Below, in pieces: positions 7,934 through 17,568 of a stretch of 64,000 nucleotides of DNA; the stretch's first letter is position 1, and every line of letters starts with the position of its first letter. The position numbers and the translations under genes are program-made. Source of the stretch: Rhodothermaceae bacterium (GTDB lineage Bacteria; Bacteroidota; Rhodothermia; Rhodothermales; Bin80); assembly GCA_009838195.1 (NCBI GenBank), contig VXSC01000036.1:62001-126000 (forward strand), given 5' to 3'. Under the pieces are notes generated by a model. That model did not search any database. It had not been told where the DNA came from and worked only from the letters and a program-made list of their open reading frames with translations.

Positions 7934-9289
7934 TTATCGCGCTGCTTGCAGCAACGCGGACAAGTCCACCGATCTCCCCCTACTTGCTTTTGTCTGCATC
8001 CGTTTCATGAGCTTGCGCATTTGTCTAAATTGGCGCAAAAGCTGATTCAGATCTCTGACTTCCAAGCCGCTTCCGGCCGCAATGCGGCGCCTACGACTAC
8101 TATCAATTCCATCGGGATGCCTGCGCTCCCATGGTGTCATACTTAAAATCAATGCCTCTGTCTGAGTCAGCCCCTCCTCTTCGACAGATACATCCTTGAG
8201 TTGTTTTCCGAGCCCTGGAACCATACCCAGTACATCCGTCAACGAACCCATGGATTTGAGTTTCTGGAGTTGCTGGTAGAAATCCTCTAGATCAAAGGAC
8301 TGTTTTTGGATTTTTCGGCGTAGCACTTCCGCCTGTTCCTCATCATACTGCTCCTGAGCTTTTTCAACGAGACTGACTACATCCCCCATTCCGAGAATGC
8401 GCCGTGCCATCCGATCGGGAAAGAACGGAGTAAGCTGATCAAGCTTTTCCCCTGTTGAAGCAAACTTGATTGGCTTATCTACGACAGAACGTACAGATAA
8501 TGCAGCTCCCCCGCGAGTATCTCCATCAAGCTTGGTCAGAACAACACCATCGAAATTGAGACGGGTATTGAACTCGCGTGCTGTATTGACGGCATCCTGT
8601 CCTGTCATGCTGTCCGCGACAAAAAGTATCTCGGTTGGCTGAACTGATCGTTTGATCTCTGCCACTTCTGTCATCATGCGCTCATCCACATGCAGTCGAC
8701 CCGCCGTATCAATGATGACGGTATCACGGGCATGTTTCCGGGCATATACCACGGCTTCTCTGGCCACGCGTGGCGCATCCTGCACGACGCTGCCGTCGTC
8801 TGCGGTTATGCTGTACACGGGTACATTGATCTCTTCGCCAAGCCGACTCAATTGATCAACCGCCGCGGGTCTATATACATCTGCTGCAGCCAAAATAGGG
8901 ACATGTCCTTTAGATTGTAGATGTAGGGCCAGCTTTGCACTGAAGGTGGTTTTACCTGAACCCTGCAGTCCAGCAATAAGTATGACTGCAGGAGGATTAT
9001 TGCCGAGATTGATCTCCGCAGCATCGCCTCCCAAGAGGCGGGCAATCTCATCATAGACAATCTTGATGATCATCTGACCGGGAGCTACAGATCGTAGGAC
9101 CCGGTCACCAAGCGCCTTCTCTTTGACTCGATTGGTGAAGTTTCGTGCAACCTGATAGTTTACATCTGCCTCAAGGAGTGCACGCCGTACCTCACCCATT
9201 GACTCTGCAATGTTGAGTTCTGTAATACGACCCCGTCCCGTAAGACTCTTGATCGCCCCTTCCAACCGCTGGGAGAGATTTTCAAACAT
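7934..9289 (-). CDS. ffh: Signal recognition particle GTPase Ffh
   Basis: Ffh (SRP54) binds SRP RNA and signal sequences of nascent membrane proteins, 451 residues. N domain first, then the G domain with P-loop GLQGSGKTTFSAKL, the G3 element DTAGRLHVDE and the G4 element TKLDGDTRGG. The methionine-rich M domain follows from about residue 320 (MTPWERRHPDGI, IAAGSGLEVRDLNQLLRQFRQMRKLMKRM). It is the first gene of the minus-strand run, so the operon promoter should lie in the 133-bp gap to the divergent cycloligase gene. The SRP RNA gene was not recognised nearby. Confidence 0.98.
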   Translation of the reverse strand: MFENLSQRLEGAIKSLTGRGRITELNIAESMGEVRRALLEADVNYQVARNFTNRVKEKALGDRVLRSVAPGQMIIKIVYDEIARLLGGDAAEINLGNNPPAVILIAGLQGSGKTTFSAKLALHLQSKGHVPILAAADVYRPAAVDQLSRLGEEINVPVYSITADDGSVVQDAPRVAREAVVYARKHARDTVIIDTAGRLHVDERMMTEVAEIKRSVQPTEILFVADSMTGQDAVNTAREFNTRLNFDGVVLTKLDGDTRGGAALSVRSVVDKPIKFASTGEKLDQLTPFFPDRMARRILGMGDVVSLVEKAQEQYDEEQAEVLRRKIQKQSFDLEDFYQQLQKLKSMGSLTDVLGMVPGLGKQLKDVSVEEEGLTQTEALILSMTPWERRHPDGIDSSRRRRIAAGSGLEVRDLNQLLRQFRQMRKLMKRMQTKASRGRSVDLSALLQAAR

Positions 9290-9422
9290 GGAGATTTCAG
9301 CACCTGAATCTCAATAGAATCAGGCAATTTACTCAAGACAGCACAGTTGTACTACCGAAGAGCGGTTCTTGATCACGAAGAAAGGGATTCCGCCCTGATT
9401 TTTATATATTTTCTTCTGAATT

Positions 9423-10013
9423 TTGTCCAAACCCAGCGAAATACTGACTAAATCTGCGCTGCGTGACCATTGTCGTTCCATGCGGCAACTCATTTCAGAG
9501 GAAGACTACCGTTTGGAATGCCAGAAGATCGTCTCCCAGGCCGCATCAGTACCTCAATTGCTGGAGGCCCAGACCATCCTGTCGTACTGGCCGAAACTTG
9601 AGGTGCGCGAAATCGATCTTCGACCTCTCAACTGCTGGCTGCGGGCCCGAGGATGCACTGTACTATTGCCCATTATCGAACCGAATTCAAAAAACTCTCG
9701 TATACAATGGGGTCATTTTGATCACGAGCATACACTCATGCCGAACCGCTGGAACATTCTCGAACCCGAGAATCGTGCAGATATTTCTGTCGAGGAAATT
9801 GATCTAGTTCTTGTTCCCGGTCTCGGATTCGACCGTTTGGGACACCGAGTTGGCTATGGAGGTGGCTATTATGACAGACTCTTGGAGTATGTCAATGCGT
9901 TCAAAATTGGCCTGAGTCTGGATAGCTGTTTTGTTGAACTAATTCCGACTCAATCGCATGATATTGCTGTAGACTGTTTGATCACTGCCAACAGAACGCT
10001 CAAACTTAATTAG
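9423..10013 (+). CDS. 5-formyltetrahydrofolate cyclo-ligase
   Basis: ATP-dependent conversion of 5-formyl-THF to 5,10-methenyl-THF. The family signature near the C terminus is clear (VLVPGLGFDRLGHRVGYGGGYYDRLL), as is the N-terminal K-x-x-LR-x-x-x-R-x-x-R-like helix (TKSALRDHCRSMRQLIS). A TTG start at 9423 is used because the next in-frame ATG (9480) would cut into that conserved helix, and a TGA stop lies only two codons upstream. The length of 196 residues is normal. It is divergent from ffh and 5 bp upstream of a PspC-domain gene. Confidence 0.93.
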   Translation: MSKPSEILTKSALRDHCRSMRQLISEEDYRLECQKIVSQAASVPQLLEAQTILSYWPKLEVREIDLRPLNCWLRARGCTVLLPIIEPNSKNSRIQWGHFDHEHTLMPNRWNILEPENRADISVEEIDLVLVPGLGFDRLGHRVGYGGGYYDRLLEYVNAFKIGLSLDSCFVELIPTQSHDIAVDCLITANRTLKLN

Positions 10014-10018
10014 TCGGT

Positions 10019-10648
10019 ATGCCACGTCGAGTCCGATTCGAAGAGACGACTGAGTTTTCGGATCTGCACGAAGAACATGAGTCTCAGAGTGTTGCCAACC
10101 TTGAGGTCGAAGAGCTGCTCTTCGAGGATACCTCGGAGAAACCGCGGCGATTTTTGAACCTGCCACTCATTGCAGGATTTGGATTACTGGGAGCTGTCAT
10201 CCTCTTCTTGCTACAACAGATCGGTATCCTGCCCGGAAGTGGTTTACAGGACGCATTTATTGTATTCCCTCTCATCGGTCTGGTCCTGGTGATCTTGTTT
10301 GGATTATCCCCCGGACGTCGCAGACGGAGGAACCGTGCATCCAGGAAGGCGAGGAAGGCACAATTCAAACGTCAAAAACGCGAACGAAAAGCCCGCGGGA
10401 TAGACCCTGATATTTCAGGGAAACTGGAAAAGCCAAAATGGAATTTCCCCGCTAAATCACGTAAGAAAATTCTAGCCGGTGTTTGTGGTGGTCTCGCGCA
10501 ACACATCAGAATGGATGCGACCCTGTTTCGGGTGCTCTTTATCCTGGCACTGATTGCCACTAGTGCAGTTCCGGTCATTTTGGTCGCATATATTCTCTTG
10601 GCTATATTCATGCCTTCCGCCGATGACAAAGCGAGGACCTCCGCGTAA
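10019..10648 (+). CDS. PspC-domain membrane protein
   Basis: The 209-residue protein starts with an acidic cytosolic segment (about 1-45). Two hydrophobic helices follow (about 50-68 and 78-97), then a very basic linker (GRRRRRNRASRKARKA, to about 130) and a C-terminal PspC domain (about 147-203, KILAGVCGGLAQHIRMD followed by a long membrane helix). PspC proteins sense or respond to envelope stress in the phage-shock system. No PspA/PspB or PspF gene is nearby. It is closely followed by a second PspC protein (10854). The exact role is unknown; the domain call is firm. Confidence 0.85.
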   Translation: MPRRVRFEETTEFSDLHEEHESQSVANLEVEELLFEDTSEKPRRFLNLPLIAGFGLLGAVILFLLQQIGILPGSGLQDAFIVFPLIGLVLVILFGLSPGRRRRRNRASRKARKAQFKRQKRERKARGIDPDISGKLEKPKWNFPAKSRKKILAGVCGGLAQHIRMDATLFRVLFILALIATSAVPVILVAYILLAIFMPSADDKARTSA

Positions 10649-10720
10649 CTTAAGTCAAAATCGTCTTCGCGCGGTTACAATTTTTTTCCCTTGGTCACAC
10701 AAGCTTAACGCCCATAGGTG

Positions 10721-10784
10721 ACGGTTTATGAGAGTCTCGTCCAGGCGAGATAGATAAGTGAAACCATGGTGGAAGCCTCACCGT
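10721..10784 (+). other. Cluster of short inverted repeats in leader of small PspC gene
   Basis: ACGGT (10721-10725) can pair with ACCGT (10780-10784). This encloses a TCTCG/CGAGA hairpin (10735-10750) and a perfect ACCATGGT palindrome (10763-10770). The layout resembles a small multi-arm RNA in the 205-bp gap upstream of the 65-residue PspC gene. It does not match a riboswitch or tRNA that I recognise, and the stems are short. Confidence 0.2.
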
Positions 10785-10853
10785 AAATGGAATTAGCATC
10801 CATCCCATAGTCTATCCTGCTTTCACAGTTGTGCCCAACGAATTGCAATTTCA

Positions 10854-11051
10854 ATGTCTCCTGAGAAAAAACGCCTGACCCGTTCATCGTCTGACAAAAT
10901 GGTCGCTGGGGTGCTCGGCGGAATTGCTGAGCACTACAACCTGAATATCACTTGGCTGCGTATTGGAGTTCTTTTCGCCTTTTTATGTACAGCCGGAACA
11001 GTCTTCCTCGCTTACCTAGCGGCGGTCATCATCATGCCAAGTGACGGCTAA
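10854..11051 (+). CDS. Small PspC-domain protein
   Basis: A 65-residue protein that is almost entirely a PspC domain: a basic N terminus (KKRLTRSSSDKMVAGVLGGIAEHYNLN), then one hydrophobic stretch (about 36-60, LRIGVLFAFLCTAGTVFLAYLAAVIIMPSDG). It is likely an inner-membrane envelope-stress protein. It is 205 bp downstream of the larger PspC gene on the same strand and may be expressed with it or from its own promoter in the gap. Confidence 0.85.
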   Translation: MSPEKKRLTRSSSDKMVAGVLGGIAEHYNLNITWLRIGVLFAFLCTAGTVFLAYLAAVIIMPSDG

Positions 11052-11190
11052 ATTCCAACTCCTGGAATTTGCATTTGGCCAGTTTAGCATCCCTTATTTT
11101 CACTAACGACCCAGAAGGATTTCACGGGAACGGGATTTGGGCTTTCACGCAAATAAGTGGAGCTTCGCTTCTGGATACGCTGAGGCCATG

Positions 11191-14100
11191 TTACTTCAGA
11201 AGCGTCATCGTCCGCGTGTGAATGAGCTTACCTTCTGACTTCATCCGATAGAAATACACGCCGCTGGCATATGCGCTGGCATCCCAATCCAATTGGTAAG
11301 CTCCAGGAGAATAGACTTGGTCGGTCAATACAGACACCCTTCGCCCGACTGCGTCAAAGACGGTTAGTCGTACCCGCACTTTCTTGGGTACTTTGAATTG
11401 GATGGTCGTAGACGCGTTGAAGGGGTTCGGGTAGTTTTGCAAAAGGCTAAATTCGGACGGCAATTCATCTGGCTCGTCGGTTATCCCGGTGGCAACCTCT
11501 CCTATTGGAACTGTCCAAACGCCACGACCATGCGTGCCCAAGACAACCTCATCATCCCGGATTTTCATCTGCCAAACAGCCACGGCCGGCAGACCATTGT
11601 CTGCATAGTTCCACTCCGCACCATAATTCCGGGACTCAAAAAGGCCAATCTCAGTGCCTGCCCAAAGAACATTGGTTGCGTGTGGCATCACAACCAGATC
11701 AAACACGGCTACATCCGGGAATCCATTCGTGCTCACGTCCGAGGTAGTAAAGCCGGAGAGGTCCGTCCAGGTCTTCCCGAAGTCTTTGGTTTCCAAAATC
11801 TTCGGATGGCTGTAGCGCGAAAACAACGCATAGGCAGTGCCTCTTTGCGTGGGATGCGTCGCAAGCCCTGATACATAGGCCTCCGGCGGCCGGCTCATGA
11901 TAGGAAAGGCCGTCGCTTCGAACGACTCGCCCCTGTCTTGGGAGACCTGTAGCTTGTTGAAGCGTCTTGTATCACTTGGATTAGAAATCAAGCCACATCC
12001 CGCCCAAACTACATTTGGATCGGCAATTGAAACTCTGACCCTGCAGCCCGACCAGATCTCCCAGGCCTCTGTAATGGATGTCAAGGCCCAAGTCTCCCCA
12101 AAGTTTCTGGAATACCAGACACCCTTACGCCCGACAGTATATACATTGTCGGGTGCCTTATCAGAACTCGCAATCTGGGTGAGGAATTGCCCATCGCCCG
12201 CGCCGACGCTGAGTGACGATACCCAAGTTGCGCCACCATCGACTGTTCTTCCTATTGAAATAAATTGATTCGACGCCAAAATCTTGTTAGGATCAGTAGC
12301 ATGCCACACTGTCTCAAAACCGTCGCCGACGCCCTGTCTTATCCATCCCTCTCTGTTATTCGAATTATCGGGAGAGCTCCACGTTCCATTATCCTGAGCA
12401 CCGGCCATGTACACGGAAGCCCCAGGCTTTTTGGCTACCCCGTAGACCTGCATAGTGTTGTATCCTGCGCCTGCGTGATCTAGCTCCCTGAAACTCCGGC
12501 CGTTGTCCATAGATAAGGCTACGCCACCATCGTTGGCATCCAGGATCCAGAATTCATTCCGGCCTTCATTGATTGGGATGGGCACAATGGCATGGTGATC
12601 CACATGTGTCGTGCGATCAGGATCAATTTGACGGGGAAGATCCAAATCTCGGCGAGGATTCCCCACGAGCTTAGGCGAGACTGAAATAGTTTGGTTTGGC
12701 AGGTTGGCAGGATCCCATGTAGCAGTAGGATCATCAACGAGGACTGGATGCAACATATATAGCATCCCACTCACTAAGCCGCCATCTTGGGCAATACTGT
12801 CATGGGGAACCGTGGCATTGTAATCGTACTTGTGGATAAACATGTACTCCATACTGGTCTCCTCACGCGAACTTAGATAATGAGTGTTATAGCGGATCAG
12901 ATTGAACTTGCCATCATCGGCCTGGTCGCGGAAGGAAACCATCAATTGGCGATTGTTCTTGGTATCCCAAACCTGAAAAGGCACTTCCACATAGTCGGCG
13001 TACATATATTCGGGAAAAGGTACGCCCGCACCCCCATTTTGAAATATGCCAGCTGTTTTTTGCACCCAGAAGCGATGAGCCAACTGTCCGTTTTTGTCCC
13101 AGCGAATCTCAATGTCAGTATAGTCTGTTAGCAAAACGCCCACAGCCTGTGGATGTTGGACAATGATTCTCCCCTCAAGCCTGTGATACACGCCTTCCTC
13201 CACAACAGGTTTGAATTCAAGCCACTCATCCGAACCGCCGTAATCGAATTCGCTGACCGCAACCAAGCTATTTTCGCCTATAATTCTGTTTCTCCAAAGT
13301 TCTATTCCCCCAACAAACACAGTGTCCGGCTTAAATGGATGCACGGCTAACGTATTGTTGAACCAGCCCTGGCCCCCGAACCAGTTTATACCAGAATGGC
13401 TAACGGTGCGCACCCAATTCGCGCCGCCATCCTCACTCCGATAGAGATCGGACAGAAACCTGAAATCCCCTTCGGTGCTCCACGCATGAACGGCAGCGTA
13501 TGCGATATCCGGACTGGAGGGCGAATATGCCAATTCGATGCGATAAAATTCAGAGGCCCAATCTACTGATGAAAACGCCCATGTCATGCCGGCATCGGTG
13601 GAATAGAGTATACCACGTCCACCGACACTTGCTACTTGCCTGTTGAAGTCGTCTGATTGCACACGCAAATCTTGGACCGGTTCTCTCTCCGATGTACTCC
13701 TGTATGCCGTAGTCCAAGTTACACCACCATCAACCGTTCGGAAAATACCCCCATTGGTAGCGGCCAGAACCACGTCCGAGTTTGTGGGGTCCACGGCCAA
13801 CTGATTTACAAACCGGAAATTTGTGTTGCCAGCAGTAGCAGGCAGGTGGCTCCAGGTTATGCCTCTGTCCACGGATCTGAATATACCGTCACCGGCTACT
13901 GAACTGAAAAAGCCAACACCTTCACCGGTACCCATGTAGATGACATTGGGATCACTCTCAGCCATCGCCAGGCTACCGACTGCCAAATTCGGCAGATTAT
14001 CCGTCACAGGGTACCATGTCGATCCACGATCCGTTGTCTTCCATAGACCACCAGACACTGAGCCAGCCCACCATGTGTTTAATGGATCGTGGGGATCAAC

Positions 14101-14445
14101 CAGTATAGCCCGGGTCCGCCCGCCGACATTGCCTGGACCTCGCTCAACCCAGTTAAGTTTGGTACCGGAGATCTTTCCAGCTGCCGATACCTTGTTGAAC
14201 TCCTTAAGACGATAGCCCATCGGGTAATCATTCGTCCCATCTGCGGATGCCCTGATGTCATGGTGATACTGAAAGAACTCGTTAGGATGGCCTTGTGTGC
14301 CCGACATTAGCTTAAACTCTTCTGACTGCACAGTCAGTGGGTTCACCTGAGTAGTTCGTACTAGAGCATCGGGCCAGAGCACGATGGTGAGTAGCAAAAA
14401 TACGACGCTCACGAGCGTAACAGCGATGAGCCTGAATGTTTTCAC
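11191..14445 (-). CDS. Large secreted BNR/sortilin-type repeat protein with T9SS sorting tail
   Basis: A 1084-residue exported protein. The N terminus is a signal anchor/peptide (MKTFRLIAVTLVSVVFLLLTIVLW). Many BNR/VPS10-like beta-propeller repeats follow, visible as DRGSTWYPV, DRGITWSHL, DGGVTWTTA, DGGANWV, NFGETWAL and FGKTWTDL. A region around residues 440-530 is different in character (QVWDTKNNRQLMVSF). The last ~85 residues are a Por-secretion (T9SS type A) sorting domain (NYPNPFNASTTI, ASGVYFYRM). The protein is probably at the cell surface; the family is often annotated as sortilin or glycosyl-hydrolase-like, but I see no evidence of a catalytic activity. It is divergent from the outer-membrane receptor at 14713. 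Confidence 0.85.
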   Translation of the reverse strand: MKTFRLIAVTLVSVVFLLLTIVLWPDALVRTTQVNPLTVQSEEFKLMSGTQGHPNEFFQYHHDIRASADGTNDYPMGYRLKEFNKVSAAGKISGTKLNWVERGPGNVGGRTRAILVDPHDPLNTWWAGSVSGGLWKTTDRGSTWYPVTDNLPNLAVGSLAMAESDPNVIYMGTGEGVGFFSSVAGDGIFRSVDRGITWSHLPATAGNTNFRFVNQLAVDPTNSDVVLAATNGGIFRTVDGGVTWTTAYRSTSEREPVQDLRVQSDDFNRQVASVGGRGILYSTDAGMTWAFSSVDWASEFYRIELAYSPSSPDIAYAAVHAWSTEGDFRFLSDLYRSEDGGANWVRTVSHSGINWFGGQGWFNNTLAVHPFKPDTVFVGGIELWRNRIIGENSLVAVSEFDYGGSDEWLEFKPVVEEGVYHRLEGRIIVQHPQAVGVLLTDYTDIEIRWDKNGQLAHRFWVQKTAGIFQNGGAGVPFPEYMYADYVEVPFQVWDTKNNRQLMVSFRDQADDGKFNLIRYNTHYLSSREETSMEYMFIHKYDYNATVPHDSIAQDGGLVSGMLYMLHPVLVDDPTATWDPANLPNQTISVSPKLVGNPRRDLDLPRQIDPDRTTHVDHHAIVPIPINEGRNEFWILDANDGGVALSMDNGRSFRELDHAGAGYNTMQVYGVAKKPGASVYMAGAQDNGTWSSPDNSNNREGWIRQGVGDGFETVWHATDPNKILASNQFISIGRTVDGGATWVSSLSVGAGDGQFLTQIASSDKAPDNVYTVGRKGVWYSRNFGETWALTSITEAWEIWSGCRVRVSIADPNVVWAGCGLISNPSDTRRFNKLQVSQDRGESFEATAFPIMSRPPEAYVSGLATHPTQRGTAYALFSRYSHPKILETKDFGKTWTDLSGFTTSDVSTNGFPDVAVFDLVVMPHATNVLWAGTEIGLFESRNYGAEWNYADNGLPAVAVWQMKIRDDEVVLGTHGRGVWTVPIGEVATGITDEPDELPSEFSLLQNYPNPFNASTTIQFKVPKKVRVRLTVFDAVGRRVSVLTDQVYSPGAYQLDWDASAYASGVYFYRMKSEGKLIHTRTMTLLK

Positions 14446-14555
14446 GATTCCATAACTATACGGGAGCTCTCAAATAATACGCAGAAACGAGAACTCAATG
14501 TTGCAAAATCGGCGATGCAATACCTGCTGCGCATAATCACCAAATTTTCGATGGA

Positions 14556-14574
14556 AAAGGCCTTTTAGGCCTTT
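14556..14574. promoter_or_regulatory. 7-bp inverted repeat in divergent promoter region
   Basis: AAAGGCC (14556-14562) and GGCCTTT (14568-14574), separated by TTTTA, form a perfect 7-bp stem in the 267-bp gap between the divergent BNR protein and receptor genes. Its midpoint is about 120 bp from the BNR start and 150 bp from the receptor ATG. It could be an operator or an RNA hairpin; there is no U-run to support termination. Confidence 0.25.
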
Positions 14575-14712
14575 AATGGGGTAATCGGGCCCCCTTCCCA
14601 TCATGCCTCTCATCCCATATTACAAGTTTATCCTGCTTCACATGGAATAAAGCAATTACTGATTGCGTCTATTTTGGGAGTCGACAGAATACCATTCCTA
14701 AATCACTCTCTC

Positions 14713-17568
14713 ATGTCCACCCGAGTCCTTGTAGCTACTCTTATACTCTTTACCCTCGCGTTTCCAGCTTTGGCACAGCAGGATGCCGCAAATATTATCT
14801 CAGGACAAGTGGTTGATCAGGCAGATAATACACCTTTGCCTGGGGTTGCCGTTATTCTTGAAACCATCGCTGACTCCGTACTTGTTGCTGCTGGAACAGC
14901 CAATACAGACGGGTTCTTTGCAATCAAATCGAATAAGCAGGGGGAGTTTCGGCTACGCCTCTCCTTTGTTGGCTTTGTCCGACATGAGCAATTGATTACA
15001 ATCACTGGACCCTACAAATCTCTTGGCACAATTCAACTGAGATCTGATCGATTGCAATTAGACGAAATCGTCGTGGAAGAGACCCAAGAACGTATGATCA
15101 TTCGCGGGGATACAACCATCTTCGCTGCAGATGCCTATAAGGTCAATCCTGATGCGACCGCGGAAGACCTGATCGCCAAGCTACCTGGCATGGTCGTGCA
15201 GGATGGCCAAGTCGAGGCACAAGGCGAGCAAGTACAACGTGTAATGGTTGACGGACGGGAATTTTTTGGTCAGGACCCTACCGCCGCTCTTCGAAATCTT
15301 CCCGCAGATATGATTCAGAATATTGAGGTCTTTGACCGAGATAGTGACCAAGCCCAATTCACAGGCTTCAATGATGGGAACCAGGAAAGAACCATCAATG
15401 TGGTCACCCGAAGCGGAATGAGTAATGGGCAGTTTGGGCAGGTCTATGGCGGATATGGGGAGAATCAGCGATATATCACCGGAGGCAATACAAATATTTT
15501 CGACGATGACCGGCGGATTTCAATTATCGCACTGTCCAATAATATCAACCAACAGAATTTTGCCTTTCAGGACCTCTTGGGGCTGATGGGTGGCGGCGGC
15601 AGAGGGATGCGTGGGAATTCAGGTGCGATGATGCGTGGTGGTGGAAGAGGTCGCGGCGGCGGGCGTCGCGGAGGTGGATTTGATCCTAGAAATTTCCTTG
15701 TAGGGACACAAAGTGGACTGAATCATACCACCTCCAGCGGGATCAACTATAGTGACGAGATCGGTGGCAAGATTCGCCTCAGTGCCAGCTATTTCTTTAA
15801 CCGGGTATCCAATGAGAATACCGCATTTCTTGATCGGGAGCTCTTTCTGAGTGGAGACCAGTCTCAGTTCTACAATGAATCTACCCAGTCCAGCAGTACG
15901 AATTTCAACCATCGACTCAACGCCCGGATTGAGTATTCGATCAATGAAACAAACTCACTGATCATCCGACCCAGCCTCAGCTTTCAGAATAACTCCTCCT
16001 CCAGTTTGCAATCGGGCATTAATTCCCTTGTGACTGGAAGACTACTCAATACAGCTGACAATAATCTTATTACTGACAATCACGGATTCACCTCCTCAAC
16101 CAGTATTCTGTACCGACACCGGTTTGCGAAAGCGGGCCGGACTGTTTCCGCAGACCTCCGTTTGGGATTTGACGGGCGAAAAGGAAATACCAATCAGGTT
16201 TCTGTTACCGAATTTCTACAGAACCAACGTGATCGGCAAGGGGCTACCAGTGACTCAACATATGACCAGGATATTGACAATGCAACGGCTGGGCAATCCT
16301 ACTCTGTCCGACTTGCTTACACGGAACCACTGGGAGAATTCGGGCAACTGCAATTCACTTATAACCCCACCTATAATCGCAATGTGTCTGACCGCTCCGC
16401 CTACATGCTTGACCTGAGAACCGGATTACATACGATCCTGGACCCTACCTTCTCGAGTCTGTTTGATAATGATATTTTTCGGCAACGAGGTGGATTCTCC
16501 GTTCAGCGGCGAATTGATGACCGTTACTCTATTCAATTGGGCCTTGAAATTCAAAATGAGCAATTAATTGGCGATCAGACGTATCCTGTCCCCTTTCAAT
16601 TGGATCGCTCGTTTGTGAGTCTCCTGCCGGAAGCAGAAATCGAATTCGAATTCGGTGAGGCGTTAGATCTGGACATTGATTACCGCACACGGACCAATAC
16701 CCCCTCAATTAGCCAGTTACAGGAGGTCATTGATAATACCAACCCGCTTTTCATTTCAAGCGGTAATCCGGACCTTGAACCCAGCTATAGTCACACGATC
16801 CGCATTCGAGGAAGACGGGGAGATCGTCGAGCTGGTCGAATGATCTTCGCGTATATCAGTTGGACCAGAGAGACGAATGCGATTGGAACATCCTCGTTCC
16901 TTGCCTCTCGGGATACATTGATTATGGACAATATCCTCTTATCTCAAGGTGCCCAGTACTCTGCACCTTTAAATCTCAATAGCCCCAGTACTTCGGTGCG
17001 TTCCTTTATTGGTTTTGGAACTCCCTTTCCGCTGCTTCGCAGTAACCTGAATTTCAGAGGTGGTGTTACCTATTCCAAAACCCCTAGCCTCATCAATAAT
17101 GTCGACAACCTGGGGACTCAGCTCAGCTTCAATGGTGGATTGACCCTCGGAAGCAATATCAGCGAACGAGTAGATTTTACGCTTACCTCTAATTTCTCCT
17201 ATACAGCCGCAGAGAATTCATACTACTCCCCACTTGACGAGAATTTTTTCCAGCAGGATCTGGGAGTTCGTTTTGTATGGCTGCCATTCGGTGGGTTGGT
17301 GCTTGAGCATAGCCTGACCTACAATAATTATTTCGGCTTGGATGAAGAGCTGTATCCAACCACATTTATTGCCAATGCCGGCGTGGGGTATAAATTTCTA
17401 CAGGCTGATGCGGCAGAAGTAAAACTAGTCTTCGGTGACATCTTCAATCAAGAGACGGGCATCAACAGGTTGATTACGGAAGCATATGTTGAGGATAGTC
17501 AGACCCAAGTACTTGGGCGCTATATCCTGCTGAATCTGAGCTATCGCTTTCGCAATTTTGGATTGTAA
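14713..17568 (+). CDS. Outer-membrane beta-barrel receptor, TonB-dependent type, with carboxypeptidase-regulatory-like domain
   Basis: A 951-residue outer-membrane protein. ATG 14713 is preferred over TTG 14674 because it opens directly on a signal peptide (MSTRVLVATLILFTLAFPALAQ). Next comes a CarboxypepD_reg-like domain (ISGQVVDQADNTPLPGVAV, about 28-110) and a plug-like segment (MVDGREFFGQDPTAALRNLPADMIQNIEVFDRD). The rest is a large barrel of alternating strands, ending in an aromatic residue-rich strand (LLNLSYRFRNFGL). A Gly/Arg-rich low-complexity loop lies at 15583-15681. This fits the Bacteroidota outer_membrane_beta-barrel_3 type; substrate unknown. No SusD partner is adjacent, so a polysaccharide locus is not indicated. 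Confidence 0.85.
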   Translation: MSTRVLVATLILFTLAFPALAQQDAANIISGQVVDQADNTPLPGVAVILETIADSVLVAAGTANTDGFFAIKSNKQGEFRLRLSFVGFVRHEQLITITGPYKSLGTIQLRSDRLQLDEIVVEETQERMIIRGDTTIFAADAYKVNPDATAEDLIAKLPGMVVQDGQVEAQGEQVQRVMVDGREFFGQDPTAALRNLPADMIQNIEVFDRDSDQAQFTGFNDGNQERTINVVTRSGMSNGQFGQVYGGYGENQRYITGGNTNIFDDDRRISIIALSNNINQQNFAFQDLLGLMGGGGRGMRGNSGAMMRGGGRGRGGGRRGGGFDPRNFLVGTQSGLNHTTSSGINYSDEIGGKIRLSASYFFNRVSNENTAFLDRELFLSGDQSQFYNESTQSSSTNFNHRLNARIEYSINETNSLIIRPSLSFQNNSSSSLQSGINSLVTGRLLNTADNNLITDNHGFTSSTSILYRHRFAKAGRTVSADLRLGFDGRKGNTNQVSVTEFLQNQRDRQGATSDSTYDQDIDNATAGQSYSVRLAYTEPLGEFGQLQFTYNPTYNRNVSDRSAYMLDLRTGLHTILDPTFSSLFDNDIFRQRGGFSVQRRIDDRYSIQLGLEIQNEQLIGDQTYPVPFQLDRSFVSLLPEAEIEFEFGEALDLDIDYRTRTNTPSISQLQEVIDNTNPLFISSGNPDLEPSYSHTIRIRGRRGDRRAGRMIFAYISWTRETNAIGTSSFLASRDTLIMDNILLSQGAQYSAPLNLNSPSTSVRSFIGFGTPFPLLRSNLNFRGGVTYSKTPSLINNVDNLGTQLSFNGGLTLGSNISERVDFTLTSNFSYTAAENSYYSPLDENFFQQDLGVRFVWLPFGGLVLEHSLTYNNYFGLDEELYPTTFIANAGVGYKFLQADAAEVKLVFGDIFNQETGINRLITEAYVEDSQTQVLGRYILLNLSYRFRNFGL

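Noticed and set aside
10721-10784. tRNA-like fold
   Set aside because: No acceptor stem of 7 bp, no TTC-containing T-arm and no plausible anticodon loop.
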